Assembly (NCBI RefSeq): GCF_904846605.1
Contig: NZ_CAJHBI010000023.1
Span: 1-57,287 of the forward strand
Reading direction: 5' to 3'
DNA from: Psychrobacter sp. 72-O-c
Lineage (GTDB): Bacteria; Pseudomonadota; Gammaproteobacteria; Pseudomonadales; Moraxellaceae
Length of the DNA: 57,287 nt
Shown here: positions 49,807 to 57,287 of the stretch, piece after piece
Layout of the letters: each line of letters opens with the position of its first letter
How positions within the stretch are numbered: position 1 is the first letter of the stretch
Notes under the pieces: model-generated
Databases searched by the model: none
What the model saw: only the letters and a program-made list of their open reading frames with translations
Told to the model about the DNA's origin: nothing
Position numbers and translations under genes: made by a program

Positions 49807-51681
49807 ATGAGTTTATTACTATTAACCTTTATACTCCCGCTCATTGGCTTTTTGATCTTAGCCTTTATGCGCGATCGGTTAACTGAGCAGGCTGCCGCAT
49901 TTGTTGGTGTGGGTAGCCTATTGCTATCAGCACTCTGTACTCTGGTGGCTAGCTTTATCTTTTTAACCACGTATCCGGCGGGTACTGTAATAGAAATACC
50001 GCTATGGACGTGGTTTCAAGTGGGCGACTTTGCCCCAAGCTTTGGCTTAAGCTTTGACGGCTTAGCACTGACCATGATGGGTGTGATTACTGGCGTTGGC
50101 TTTTTGATTCACCTATTTGCCGCTTGGTATATGAAAGGTGATACCGGCTTTGCGCGCTTCTTTAGCTATATGAATTTGTTCGTCGCCAGTATGATATTAC
50201 TGGTATTGGGCGATAATTTATTATTGCTATATCTCGGCTGGGAAGGCGTTGGTATTTGTTCTTACTTGCTAATTGGTTTTTATTTCCAAGACCGTGCTAA
50301 TGGTCGCGCTGCCATGAAGGCTTTTACCGTCACCCGTATTGGTGATGTGTTTTTAGCATTCGGGCTGTTTTTATTATTCCGCGAATTTGGCACGCTCAAT
50401 ATTCAAGAGATTATTACTCGCGCCCCTGAGGTGTTCGATGTTAATAATCCAACTATGATTTTGACCACTATGATGTTGGTTGGTGGAGCAATGGGCAAGT
50501 CAGCACAACTGCCGCTGCATACTTGGTTAGCGGATGCGATGGCAGGCCCAACGCCAGTATCGGCACTGATTCATGCTGCAACTATGGTAACGGCTGGGGT
50601 TTATTTAATCGCCCGTATGCATCCGTTGTTTTTACTGACCCCTGGCGTATTGCTGTATTGGGTCGGCGGCGTGGGAGCGTTGACTTTAGTAGTTGCCGGA
50701 TTATGTGCCCTGGCACAGACTGATATAAAACGAATTCTAGCCTATTCGACCATGAGCCAAATTGGTTATATGTTCTTAGCGCTAGGTGTTGGCGCATGGC
50801 AAGGGGCTATCTTTCATTTGATGACCCATGCTTTCTTTAAAGCCTTGTTGTTCTTATCGTCAGGTGCGGTCATTCTTGCAGTTCATCATGAGCAAAACAT
50901 CTTTAAGATGGGCGGATTGCGCCGTAAGATACCTTTGGTATTTTGGTGTTATATCGTCGGTGGCGGTGCGCTAGCCGCGATACCTTGGGTAACGGTTGGT
51001 TTTTATTCAAAAGAAGCGATTCTTTGGGAAACCTATGCTACGGGTCATCAAGTTCTATTTTATATGGGCGTGTTCGGTGCCTTCTTAACCGCGCTTTATA
51101 CCTTCCGTATGATTTGGATTGTGTTTTTCGGCGAAGAGAAGACCAAAGCGCACAAGCTGTCCGGCGTATCTTATTGGTTGCCCCTTAGTGTGCTATTGGT
51201 ATTATCAACCGCCGTTGGTGCGTTAATTACCCCGCCATTACAAGGAGTACTGCCAGAGAGCGTTGGGCATTTATTAGAAGTGGCCAATCAAGCCGAAGGT
51301 AAGCATACCGCTGAATACATCGCCATGGGTGCGATGCTAGCAGGTCTAATATTAGCCGCATTGTTATATGTAGTGGATAAAGGCCGTATGCTAGCGAGAT
51401 TCAAACAATCACGCATTGGCGGAGCGCTATATTATTGGTGCTATCACGGCATGGGCTTCGATGCGCTATACGATATAATTTTTGTAAAACCTTTTTTATT
51501 CATCGGCCGCTTATTCAAAGCCGATCCTATTGATAAGACCTGGCTGGTGTTACCAAAGCTAGCGTCAGTGGGCAATAAAATGTTGTCCGCGACCCAAACT
51601 GGGTCACTTCGAGGCTATGCTGCAAGCTTTGGCTTGGGCATGGCTGTGCTGTTGGTGCTGGTAATGATGACGGTGGTATAA
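49807..51681 (+). CDS. nuoL: NADH-quinone oxidoreductase subunit L
   Basis: 624 aa Mrp-type antiporter-like proton-pumping subunit with about 16 helices, the distal one plus the long lateral helix. LGWEGVGICSYLLIGFYF (TM5 Glu), LPLHTWLADAMAGPTPVSALIHAATMV and KRILAYSTMSQIGYMFLALG are diagnostic. It starts 4 bases after the nuoK stop. Confidence 0.97.
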   Translation: MSLLLLTFILPLIGFLILAFMRDRLTEQAAAFVGVGSLLLSALCTLVASFIFLTTYPAGTVIEIPLWTWFQVGDFAPSFGLSFDGLALTMMGVITGVGFLIHLFAAWYMKGDTGFARFFSYMNLFVASMILLVLGDNLLLLYLGWEGVGICSYLLIGFYFQDRANGRAAMKAFTVTRIGDVFLAFGLFLLFREFGTLNIQEIITRAPEVFDVNNPTMILTTMMLVGGAMGKSAQLPLHTWLADAMAGPTPVSALIHAATMVTAGVYLIARMHPLFLLTPGVLLYWVGGVGALTLVVAGLCALAQTDIKRILAYSTMSQIGYMFLALGVGAWQGAIFHLMTHAFFKALLFLSSGAVILAVHHEQNIFKMGGLRRKIPLVFWCYIVGGGALAAIPWVTVGFYSKEAILWETYATGHQVLFYMGVFGAFLTALYTFRMIWIVFFGEEKTKAHKLSGVSYWLPLSVLLVLSTAVGALITPPLQGVLPESVGHLLEVANQAEGKHTAEYIAMGAMLAGLILAALLYVVDKGRMLARFKQSRIGGALYYWCYHGMGFDALYDIIFVKPFLFIGRLFKADPIDKTWLVLPKLASVGNKMLSATQTGSLRGYAASFGLGMAVLLVLVMMTVV

Positions 51682-51682
51682 G

Positions 51683-53311
51683 ATGATAGAGTTACAACAA
51701 ACGTGGATGCTACCAGCATTAATTGCAATACCCTTTATTGCCGGGTTGCTATGCTGGCTGGTTGAACGGTTTAATAGACGTCTGCCGCGCTGGATTGCGT
51801 TAATTGGTATGACCTTGACCTTTGTACTGTCGTTAGTGTTATGGCAGTACGGTGACTTTGGTGGCATGAGTAAGCAAGTGATTGCGCCAGATTCTGCAGT
51901 GCCGTGGGTTGCTGAGTTTAGTGTTCCCTGGATACCCAGCTTTGGTATTAGCTTTCACTTAGCCTTGGATGGCTTGTCGCTAATGATGGTGGCCTTGACT
52001 GGCCTACTGGGTGTCGCCGCTGTTGCCTGTTCGTGGAATGAGATTCAACGCCGTGTTGGGTTTTTTCATCTGAACTTATTGTGGAGCTTAGGCGGCGTCA
52101 TTGGGGTCTTTTTAGCCATTGATATGTTCTTATTCTTCTTCTTTTGGGAGATGATGCTGGTTCCTATCTACTTCTTGATCGCTATTTGGGGTCACGATGT
52201 GGTCGGGGGTAAGACCAAAGAATACGCAGCTACTAAGTTCTTTATCTATACCCAAGCGTCTGGGCTTATCATGCTCATCGGTATCTTGATGCTGGTCATT
52301 ATTAGCTACGCTTCTAGCGGTGTAGTCAGCTTTAATTATAATGACCTACTCGGTACGCCACTCGGCGGCTGGGAATATCCCATCATGCTGTGCTTCTTTA
52401 TTGGCTTTGCGGTTAAGCTGCCGATTGTTCCTTTCCATGGTTGGTTGCCGGACGCGCATGCGCAAGCGCCAACGGCTGGTTCGGTGGATTTGGCAGGGGT
52501 ACTGATTAAGACGGCGGCTTATGGTTTGATTCGCTTTGTGTTGCCATTATTTCCCGCTGCATCCCAAGAGTTTGCGCCGATTGCTATGACTTTAGGTACC
52601 ATTGGTATCTTCTACGGTGCATGGTTGGCCTTTATGCAGACCGATATGAAGCGTTTGCTTGCTTATACCAGTATCTCGCACATGGGCTTTGTGGTATTGG
52701 CTATTTATGCCGGTACTTTATTAAGCTTACAAGGTTTGATGATTCAGATGCTGGCGCACGGTTTAAGCTCAGCGGCGCTGTTTATCATGGCAGGACAGTT
52801 GTATGAGCGTTTACATACTCGTGATTTAACCTTGATGGGCGGTATGTGGGGACAATTTCGCTACTATGCCCCGATACTTATGTTCTTCAGTGCAGCGCTG
52901 CTCGGTATTCCGGGTACGGGTAACTTCATTGGCGAATTTATGATTTTGCTGGGTTCATTTGCACAGTATCCGGTGTTTGTGGTGTTCGCAACCTTTAGCT
53001 TAGTATTGGCGGGTCTATACTCACTAATCTTGATTCATCGTGCGTTATTTGGTGCTAATAACACTAAAGAGCTGGCCATGCACGAGACTAAATCACATGG
53101 TTTGCCTGAGCGTCCATTAAAGGACTTGGGCAAGCGTGAGTTGTCCTTATTGCTCATGTTAGCTGTTGGTTTGGTATGGCTAGGACTGTATCCTCAGCCG
53201 TTCCTTGATACCTCAAGTCATGCCATGCAGTGGATTAATAATGCATATATTTACAGTCAAGTGACACAAGTAGATGCGTCGCAGTTACTTGATGCAATGG
53301 AGGCACGTTAA
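51683..53311 (+). CDS. nuoM: NADH-quinone oxidoreductase subunit M
   Basis: 542 aa antiporter-like subunit with 14 helices. FFFFWEMMLVPIYFLIAIWG carries the TM5 Glu. PFHGWLPDAHAQAPTAGSVDLAGVLIK and MKRLLAYTSISHMGFVVLAIY are the conserved TM7-8 and TM11-12 regions. One base separates it from nuoL, and 3 bases from nuoN. Confidence 0.97.
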   Translation: MIELQQTWMLPALIAIPFIAGLLCWLVERFNRRLPRWIALIGMTLTFVLSLVLWQYGDFGGMSKQVIAPDSAVPWVAEFSVPWIPSFGISFHLALDGLSLMMVALTGLLGVAAVACSWNEIQRRVGFFHLNLLWSLGGVIGVFLAIDMFLFFFFWEMMLVPIYFLIAIWGHDVVGGKTKEYAATKFFIYTQASGLIMLIGILMLVIISYASSGVVSFNYNDLLGTPLGGWEYPIMLCFFIGFAVKLPIVPFHGWLPDAHAQAPTAGSVDLAGVLIKTAAYGLIRFVLPLFPAASQEFAPIAMTLGTIGIFYGAWLAFMQTDMKRLLAYTSISHMGFVVLAIYAGTLLSLQGLMIQMLAHGLSSAALFIMAGQLYERLHTRDLTLMGGMWGQFRYYAPILMFFSAALLGIPGTGNFIGEFMILLGSFAQYPVFVVFATFSLVLAGLYSLILIHRALFGANNTKELAMHETKSHGLPERPLKDLGKRELSLLLMLAVGLVWLGLYPQPFLDTSSHAMQWINNAYIYSQVTQVDASQLLDAMEAR

Positions 53312-53314
53312 GTC

Positions 53315-54793
53315 ATGAATGAATTTACGATGAATGATTTGATGGGGCTGATGCCTTATGCGCCAATCATTGCAGTAGTAGTTACGGCACTGGTTGTGAT
53401 GATCGCTATCACTATTAAACGCTCCCATGTCGTCACAGGTACCCTTACGGTAGCCGGTCTTAACATTGCGCTGTTTACCTTACTTGGACAAATGGCGGGA
53501 TTGATTAATAGCGGCTCTTCGCTACCAAATGCTGAGCAGCTGTTTGTAGTAGATAATTTTGCCCAGTTCAACATGGTGGTGATTCTTATCTGCGCGCTGG
53601 CGTGTTGTACGCTATCGTATGCTTATTTGGCCAATCTAAAAGACAATAAAGATGAGCTGTATTTGCTCATGCTATTATCGACTGTTGGCGCGCTGCTGAT
53701 GGTCTGTGCTCAGCATATGGCATCGTTTTTTATGAGCTTAGAGCTGCTGTCAGTACCCTTATATGGTCTACTGTCTTATACCTTTATGCGTAACAAGTCG
53801 CTTGAGTCGGGGCTTAAATATTTAGTGCTGTCGGCTACCGCGTCTGCGACCTTATTAATGGGCATGGCGTTTATTTATGCAGAAGTAGGCTCTTTAGCCT
53901 TTAAGCCTATTAGTCTCATGTTAGGTGATTTCTTTGAATCGCCCTTATTGATACTAGGCGCGGCGATGATGTTGTTCGGTATCGGTTTTAAGCTGTCTGC
54001 CGCTCCTTTTCATACTTGGACGCCAGATGTTTATGAAGGCGCGCCCGCACCTATCGCCACTTATCTAGCCTCAGTTACTAAAGTGGCGATGATGGCGCTT
54101 GCCGTCCGTTTCTTAATCGATACTGCATTACTGGCACTGCCATCCGTGCAAATGCTGCTTATGGTCATGGCGACCTTATCGATACTTGTAGGTAACTTAT
54201 TAGCCGTACGTCAGACCAACCTCAAACGTCTATTAGGTTATTCATCTATTGCCCATATGGGTTATGTGCTGATCGTTATTGTTAGTATTGGGTCAGCCGC
54301 TGATAGTATCTCTAGCATGTATATGGCGGTTTATGCCTTTACTTCTATCGGTGCCTTTGGGGTTGTAACCTTGATGTCGAGTCCTTATCGTTTAGCGGGT
54401 GAAGCAGGCGAACTGATCCATTATCAGGGTCTGTTTTGGCGACGTCCGGTACTGACAGCAGTAATGACTATTATGATGCTGTCGTTAGCCGGTATTCCGT
54501 TGACGGCAGGCTTTATTACTAAGCTATTTGCTATTCTCGCTGCTGTACAAGGGACAAATTGGTTCTTAGCGGCGATGATTGTCTTGGGTAGCTCGATCGG
54601 CTTGTTCTATTATCTGCGTGTGATGCTAACGTTATTTAAACGTCCAAAAGAGTTTATTGAATTTGACGTTGCGGGGCAGTGGGGTATTCGGATGGGCGGT
54701 ATTATGGTGATTGCTGTGACGGCTATTATTGTCTTCTTTGGGATATTACCCAATAGCCTTATTGAATGGTCAAGTCTGGCGCGTATTTGGTAG
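53315..54793 (+). CDS. nuoN: NADH-quinone oxidoreductase subunit N
   Basis: 492 aa, the third antiporter-like subunit and last gene of the operon. FFMSLELLSVPLYGLLSY carries the TM5 Glu. APFHTWTPDVYEGAPAPIATYLASVTKVA and LKRLLGYSSIAHMGYVLI are conserved. The terminator about 245 bases further on may end the transcript. Confidence 0.97.
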   Translation: MNEFTMNDLMGLMPYAPIIAVVVTALVVMIAITIKRSHVVTGTLTVAGLNIALFTLLGQMAGLINSGSSLPNAEQLFVVDNFAQFNMVVILICALACCTLSYAYLANLKDNKDELYLLMLLSTVGALLMVCAQHMASFFMSLELLSVPLYGLLSYTFMRNKSLESGLKYLVLSATASATLLMGMAFIYAEVGSLAFKPISLMLGDFFESPLLILGAAMMLFGIGFKLSAAPFHTWTPDVYEGAPAPIATYLASVTKVAMMALAVRFLIDTALLALPSVQMLLMVMATLSILVGNLLAVRQTNLKRLLGYSSIAHMGYVLIVIVSIGSAADSISSMYMAVYAFTSIGAFGVVTLMSSPYRLAGEAGELIHYQGLFWRRPVLTAVMTIMMLSLAGIPLTAGFITKLFAILAAVQGTNWFLAAMIVLGSSIGLFYYLRVMLTLFKRPKEFIEFDVAGQWGIRMGGIMVIAVTAIIVFFGILPNSLIEWSSLARIW

Positions 54794-54804
54794 CGTAAAC
54801 TTTA

Positions 54805-54963
54805 TATAATCGATTCAATTTAGAAACTCTACAGTATTACTGGGATGCTACTGTAAAAAACGTTTTGCAGCCTCTGTCCCGCTTGCGAACAGCACGCAAG
54901 AAAAATTTATACCAGTAGTACGTTGCTATATACGACTCTCTTTTGTTGTGAATTGACTATAAC
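54805..54963. mobile_element. Putative MITE-like dispersed repeat behind nuoN
   Basis: About 157 bases between imperfect inverted ends: TATAATCGATTCA (54805-54817) and TGAATTGACTATA (54949-54961), matching at 11 of 13 positions when one is inverted. The right half (54913-54963) is repeated at 19144-19194 with 43 of 51 identities. No coding capacity is seen. The inside includes a short inverted repeat around CTTGCGAACAGCACGCAAG. Confidence 0.5.
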
Positions 54964-55037
54964 AACATGACGAGTCGCTGTGAGACTGTTCTTTTAGTTA
55001 TTGCCTATTACTTATCGGTAGTTACTGTTAGGAAACC

Positions 55038-55080
55038 AAGAGGCGCCACGTTTATGCTAAGCTTGGCGCCTCTTTTTTAT
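55038..55080 (+). terminator. Terminator behind nuoN
   Basis: AAGAGGCGCCA (55038-55048) pairs with TGGCGCCTCTT (55064-55074), 11 bp, and runs into a T tract. Confidence 0.92.
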
Positions 55081-55168
55081 TGCTTGTTTTAGCAATATTT
55101 TAAAATTTCTAATAAAAAATACAGACTGACGACTAAATACAGAATAATGATATAAGTGAATAATCTCT

Positions 55169-56035
55169 ATGAGTGACAATATCCAAACCGTGAAAGTGCT
55201 TAGTAAAACCACCTGGACACCCAGTTTATTTAGTTTTACCGTTGCCCGCCCCGATAGCTTTAAATTTACTGCTGGACAATTTGTGCGTTTGGGCGTTAAC
55301 CCTAGTCATCTGCAACATTATCAGCAACAAAGTACGGAACAGCAGCAAGGCTTAGGACAAACCCAAGAGGACACCGCAGAGCAGGCATCTGATGTGGCAC
55401 TAAATGATGACATCTTTCGCGCTTATTCCATCGTTTCCTCACCATTTGATGAAGTATTGGAATTTTTCTCTATTGTTATCCCTGACGGCGCATTTACCTC
55501 ACAGTTGCAATATCTAGAAGTAGGCGATGAGTTATTGCTTGATACCACTCCGTTTGGGTTCTTGACCTTAGCGCGTTATCAAAAGCCACACCCAAAAGAC
55601 TTATGGTTACTGGCTACCGGAACTGGGCTAGCGCCGTTCTTATCGATGCTACAAGATCTGCAAACCTGGCAGGATTACGAGCACATTGTGCTGGTATATA
55701 GTGCGCGTACGTCCGAGGAGCTAGCGTATGTCGAGAAGATTGAAAGCTTGCAAGAAGACATTGGCTCGCTGGTCGATAATCCGGCTGAATTAATCTTTAT
55801 TCCGATTGTGACCCGCGAGCATGTTGAAGGCGCGCTAACCGAGCGACTACCAAAGCTACTATTAGAAGGCACGCTGCAGGAGCAAGCAGGAGTTGCGTTA
55901 GATATTGATAGTACGCACGTGATGCTGTGCGGTAATCCAGATATGGTATACGATACTAAAGAAGCCCTTAAAACCTTGGGACTGGTGATGAATCGCCGCG
56001 GTGAAGGCAATATTGCGGTCGAGAACTACTGGTAG
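55169..56035 (+). CDS. fpr: Ferredoxin--NADP+ reductase
   Basis: 288 aa FAD enzyme that moves electrons between NADPH and ferredoxin or flavodoxin. FTAGQFVRLGV and FRAYSIVSSPFDE form the FAD site (RxYS motif). LLATGTGLAPFLSMLQ is the NADP glycine loop, and MLCGNPDMV with the terminal aromatic ENYW completes the fold. A Q/E-rich insert of about 35 residues (roughly 45-80, with QQQSTEQQQG) separates the first strands from the RxYS motif and makes the protein longer than the usual ~258 aa. Single gene between two terminators. Confidence 0.92.
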   Translation: MSDNIQTVKVLSKTTWTPSLFSFTVARPDSFKFTAGQFVRLGVNPSHLQHYQQQSTEQQQGLGQTQEDTAEQASDVALNDDIFRAYSIVSSPFDEVLEFFSIVIPDGAFTSQLQYLEVGDELLLDTTPFGFLTLARYQKPHPKDLWLLATGTGLAPFLSMLQDLQTWQDYEHIVLVYSARTSEELAYVEKIESLQEDIGSLVDNPAELIFIPIVTREHVEGALTERLPKLLLEGTLQEQAGVALDIDSTHVMLCGNPDMVYDTKEALKTLGLVMNRRGEGNIAVENYW

Positions 56036-56106
56036 AGAGCTGGTTGTTAGAGGGCCGTTTTTAAAGAACTACTTAGAATGGTAAGTTTATAGATTGATTG
56101 ACATAA

Positions 56107-56148
56107 AAACGCCGCAATCTTAATACCTTAAGGTCGCGGTGTTTGTTT
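56107..56148. terminator. Bidirectional terminator between fpr and the gene at 56188
   Basis: AAACGCCGC (56107-56115) pairs with GCGGTGTTT (56136-56144), with an inner ACCTTAAGGT-type symmetry, flanked by A and T tracts. Confidence 0.8.
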
Positions 56149-56187
56149 TGAAGTTACACTAAATAAGCGCTATTAAGGCTTTAGTAA

Positions 56188-56967
56188 CTATTCTTGGCTT
56201 GGATCAGTGGCATCACCCAATGGATTAATAGGACCTTGCATCAGCTCAGGTTCATCGTCATCGCTAATGATGTCTTCACCGCTGCTTGAGCCCAATAGAT
56301 CACGATAATTAATTTGAGTTTTTAAAATAAGCTGTTCTTCTTCCACCTCACCATAATTCACTTGCACCTTGTGTAGAGTGCTCATAATTTTTTTGTTCTT
56401 TTTGAGCCAACGATTAATATCAAGATAAATGATATTTTCTTTAGCGCGAGCAATATTGATATAAGCCAAGATGACGCCTAAAGGATCTTTTTTGAGGATA
56501 CTATGATAAAACCAGATAGCAAGTTTAATACCTTGGCGCTTCACAAAGGATTCACAGCGGAAGTTAAGTACATCGGTATAGGTCTGCTGTCCAAAGACGA
56601 AGCGCTGAACATTGCGATCAAGCTGGACGTGAACCAATCTAAAGTTACTGGCAACCTCAGCATAGATACCGGCGGCATTGACTGTGCAGTAAAGGCGGAA
56701 CCAGTCGTCATGTAGCTCTACACGCAGCTCTAAGATAGCTTTTACATTATCAGTCACGAACTTTTGCAGCGCATCATTGACATATTGTTGCGCAACCGGC
56801 AGCGCTATCTCGTCATCAAGCTTGTCAGTGGTTTTGTTATATAGTTTTCTGATAGCTTGGGTTAGGCTGTCCCAACCATCGCTAAATGACTCGTCAAAAC
56901 CGTAGCCAATATTGTCAGAAAAATCATCTAAATTGTCAGTATGATCAAAATCATCAAATTTACTCAA
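56188..56967 (-). CDS. Hypothetical protein with acidic ends
   Basis: 259 aa, not recognised. No signal peptide or membrane helix. The N terminus is Asp/Phe-rich (FDDFDHTDNLDDFSDN), followed by a helical stretch, then a central beta-rich region with ELRVELHDDWFRLYCTV and ASNFRLVHVQLDRNVQRFVF (about 80-125). A helical part with LAIWFYHSILKKDPLGVIL and an amphipathic basic segment (WLKKNKKI) comes next. The C-terminal 40 residues are acidic (SGEDIISDDDEPEL). Such composition suggests a cytosolic, perhaps membrane-peripheral or lipid-contacting protein, but this is only an impression. It converges with fpr. Confidence 0.75.
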   Translation of the reverse strand: MSKFDDFDHTDNLDDFSDNIGYGFDESFSDGWDSLTQAIRKLYNKTTDKLDDEIALPVAQQYVNDALQKFVTDNVKAILELRVELHDDWFRLYCTVNAAGIYAEVASNFRLVHVQLDRNVQRFVFGQQTYTDVLNFRCESFVKRQGIKLAIWFYHSILKKDPLGVILAYINIARAKENIIYLDINRWLKKNKKIMSTLHKVQVNYGEVEEEQLILKTQINYRDLLGSSSGEDIISDDDEPELMQGPINPLGDATDPSQE

Positions 56968-57165
56968 ACTTATTATCCTTATGACTGATTCTGGTATGGT
57001 TATTTATTGGACGCTAAATAGGAAGACAAATAGCAAAGTAAGTAAAAAATAGTATATAGCAAAATAGCATAGTGCAAAACTGAAGGCACTACATTGTAGC
57101 AAATAATCTAAAGAACGTAACGAATAGTGCTAAACTGCCCCAGTCCTTATTTTCTGTATGTTTAT

Positions 57166-57287
57166 CAAAAAGTGCCGTAAAACCACGTCGTTCTAGGGCG
57201 TGGATGTAAGGCATTTCTAGTTAGGTACTTGCTGTTGGTCGATATATTGTCTAATAACTTCAATTGAAGCCCCGCCACAGCTTGAAG
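57166..57287 (-). mobile_element. End of an IS200/IS605-family insertion sequence (partial)
   Basis: A subterminal imperfect hairpin, CCACG (57183-57187) with CGTGG (57199-57203), lies 13 bases beyond the stop of a TnpA-like frame. The boundary is probably just after TTTAT (57161-57165), the kind of AT-rich target these elements use. The element continues beyond the window, so type and completeness are unknown. The end beside the tnpA 3' terminus could be the left end if tnpA and tnpB are divergent as in IS608. Confidence 0.65.
57217..57287 (-). CDS. IS200/IS605-type transposase TnpA, C-terminal end (partial)
   Basis: The last 22 codons on the minus strand read SSCGGASIEVIRQYIDQQ and end VPN before TAG (57217-57219). 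The CGGA-x-IE-x-I-x-x-YI pattern is the usual C terminus of Y1-type (single-strand, HUH) transposases of the IS200 family. The catalytic HUH motif and tyrosine lie outside the window. Confidence 0.75.
   Translation of the reverse strand, partial: SSCGGASIEVIRQYIDQQQVPN

Overview
The window is a chromosomal segment of a gammaproteobacterium of the family Moraxellaceae, most likely Psychrobacter. The grounds are the 5S/23S rRNA type, moderately low G+C with AT-rich spacers, the fused nuoCD gene, the leuS-lptE-holA and dut-(phosphohexomutase)-argB gene orders shared with pseudomonads, and an RND efflux operon of the AdeIJK/MexAB-OprM type. The genus call is an inference from protein style, not from a database search.

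Layout. 1-550: 3' end of an rRNA operon (23S tail, 5S, two strong terminators). 700-7642: an accessory/stress block: an AT-rich DUF2971-type gene, an OsmC-like protein with a flavodoxin-like protein, a DUF938 methyltransferase, a secreted dienelactone-hydrolase-like protein, a large-subunit catalase (KatE type) and an MBL-fold hydrolase. 7930-8690: two identical tRNA-Lys(TTT) genes on the minus strand, embedded in an unusual cluster of small, mutually related hairpins. 8807-12264: macAB. 12444-17096: leuS-lptE-holA (minus strand). 17300-23083: ArsC/Spx-like protein, a broken small gene behind argB, argB, a divergent phosphomannomutase/phosphoglucomutase, dut, mgtE. 23178-26555: rep helicase and hemB. 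26752-33325: a three-gene RND efflux operon. 33830-36106: ispB, divergent from rplU-rpmA. 36625: lolA. 38311-54793: the complete nuoA-N operon for respiratory complex I. 55169-56035: ferredoxin-NADP reductase. 56188-56967: an unrecognised acidic-tailed protein. 57166-57287: the end of an IS200/IS605-type element running off the window.

How the genes work together. Most of the window is housekeeping: complex I, isoprenoid side-chain synthesis (IspB), haem synthesis (HemB), envelope biogenesis (LptE, LolA, phosphohexomutase), translation (LeuS, L21, L27, tRNA-Lys) and replication (HolA, Rep). Two tripartite efflux systems (MacAB and an RND pump with its own outer-membrane lipoprotein) and the peroxide/organic-peroxide enzymes suggest a free-living or host-associated aerobe facing chemical stress.

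Most interesting for follow-up. (1) The paired-hairpin modules around the tRNA-Lys genes, whose arms differ between copies but stay self-complementary. (2) A tryptophan-rich small gene immediately downstream of argB, with its own ribosome binding site, interrupted by a frameshift at a short GT run and an in-frame TGA. (3) A dispersed intergenic repeat with MITE-like ends found upstream of argB and behind nuoN. (4) A phosphohexomutase with an altered catalytic-serine loop. (5) Lineage-type extensions and charged linkers in NuoA, NuoG, NuoK, Fpr and the RND permease. I did not see a CRISPR array, prophage, toxin-antitoxin pair or recognisable multi-gene defence system.
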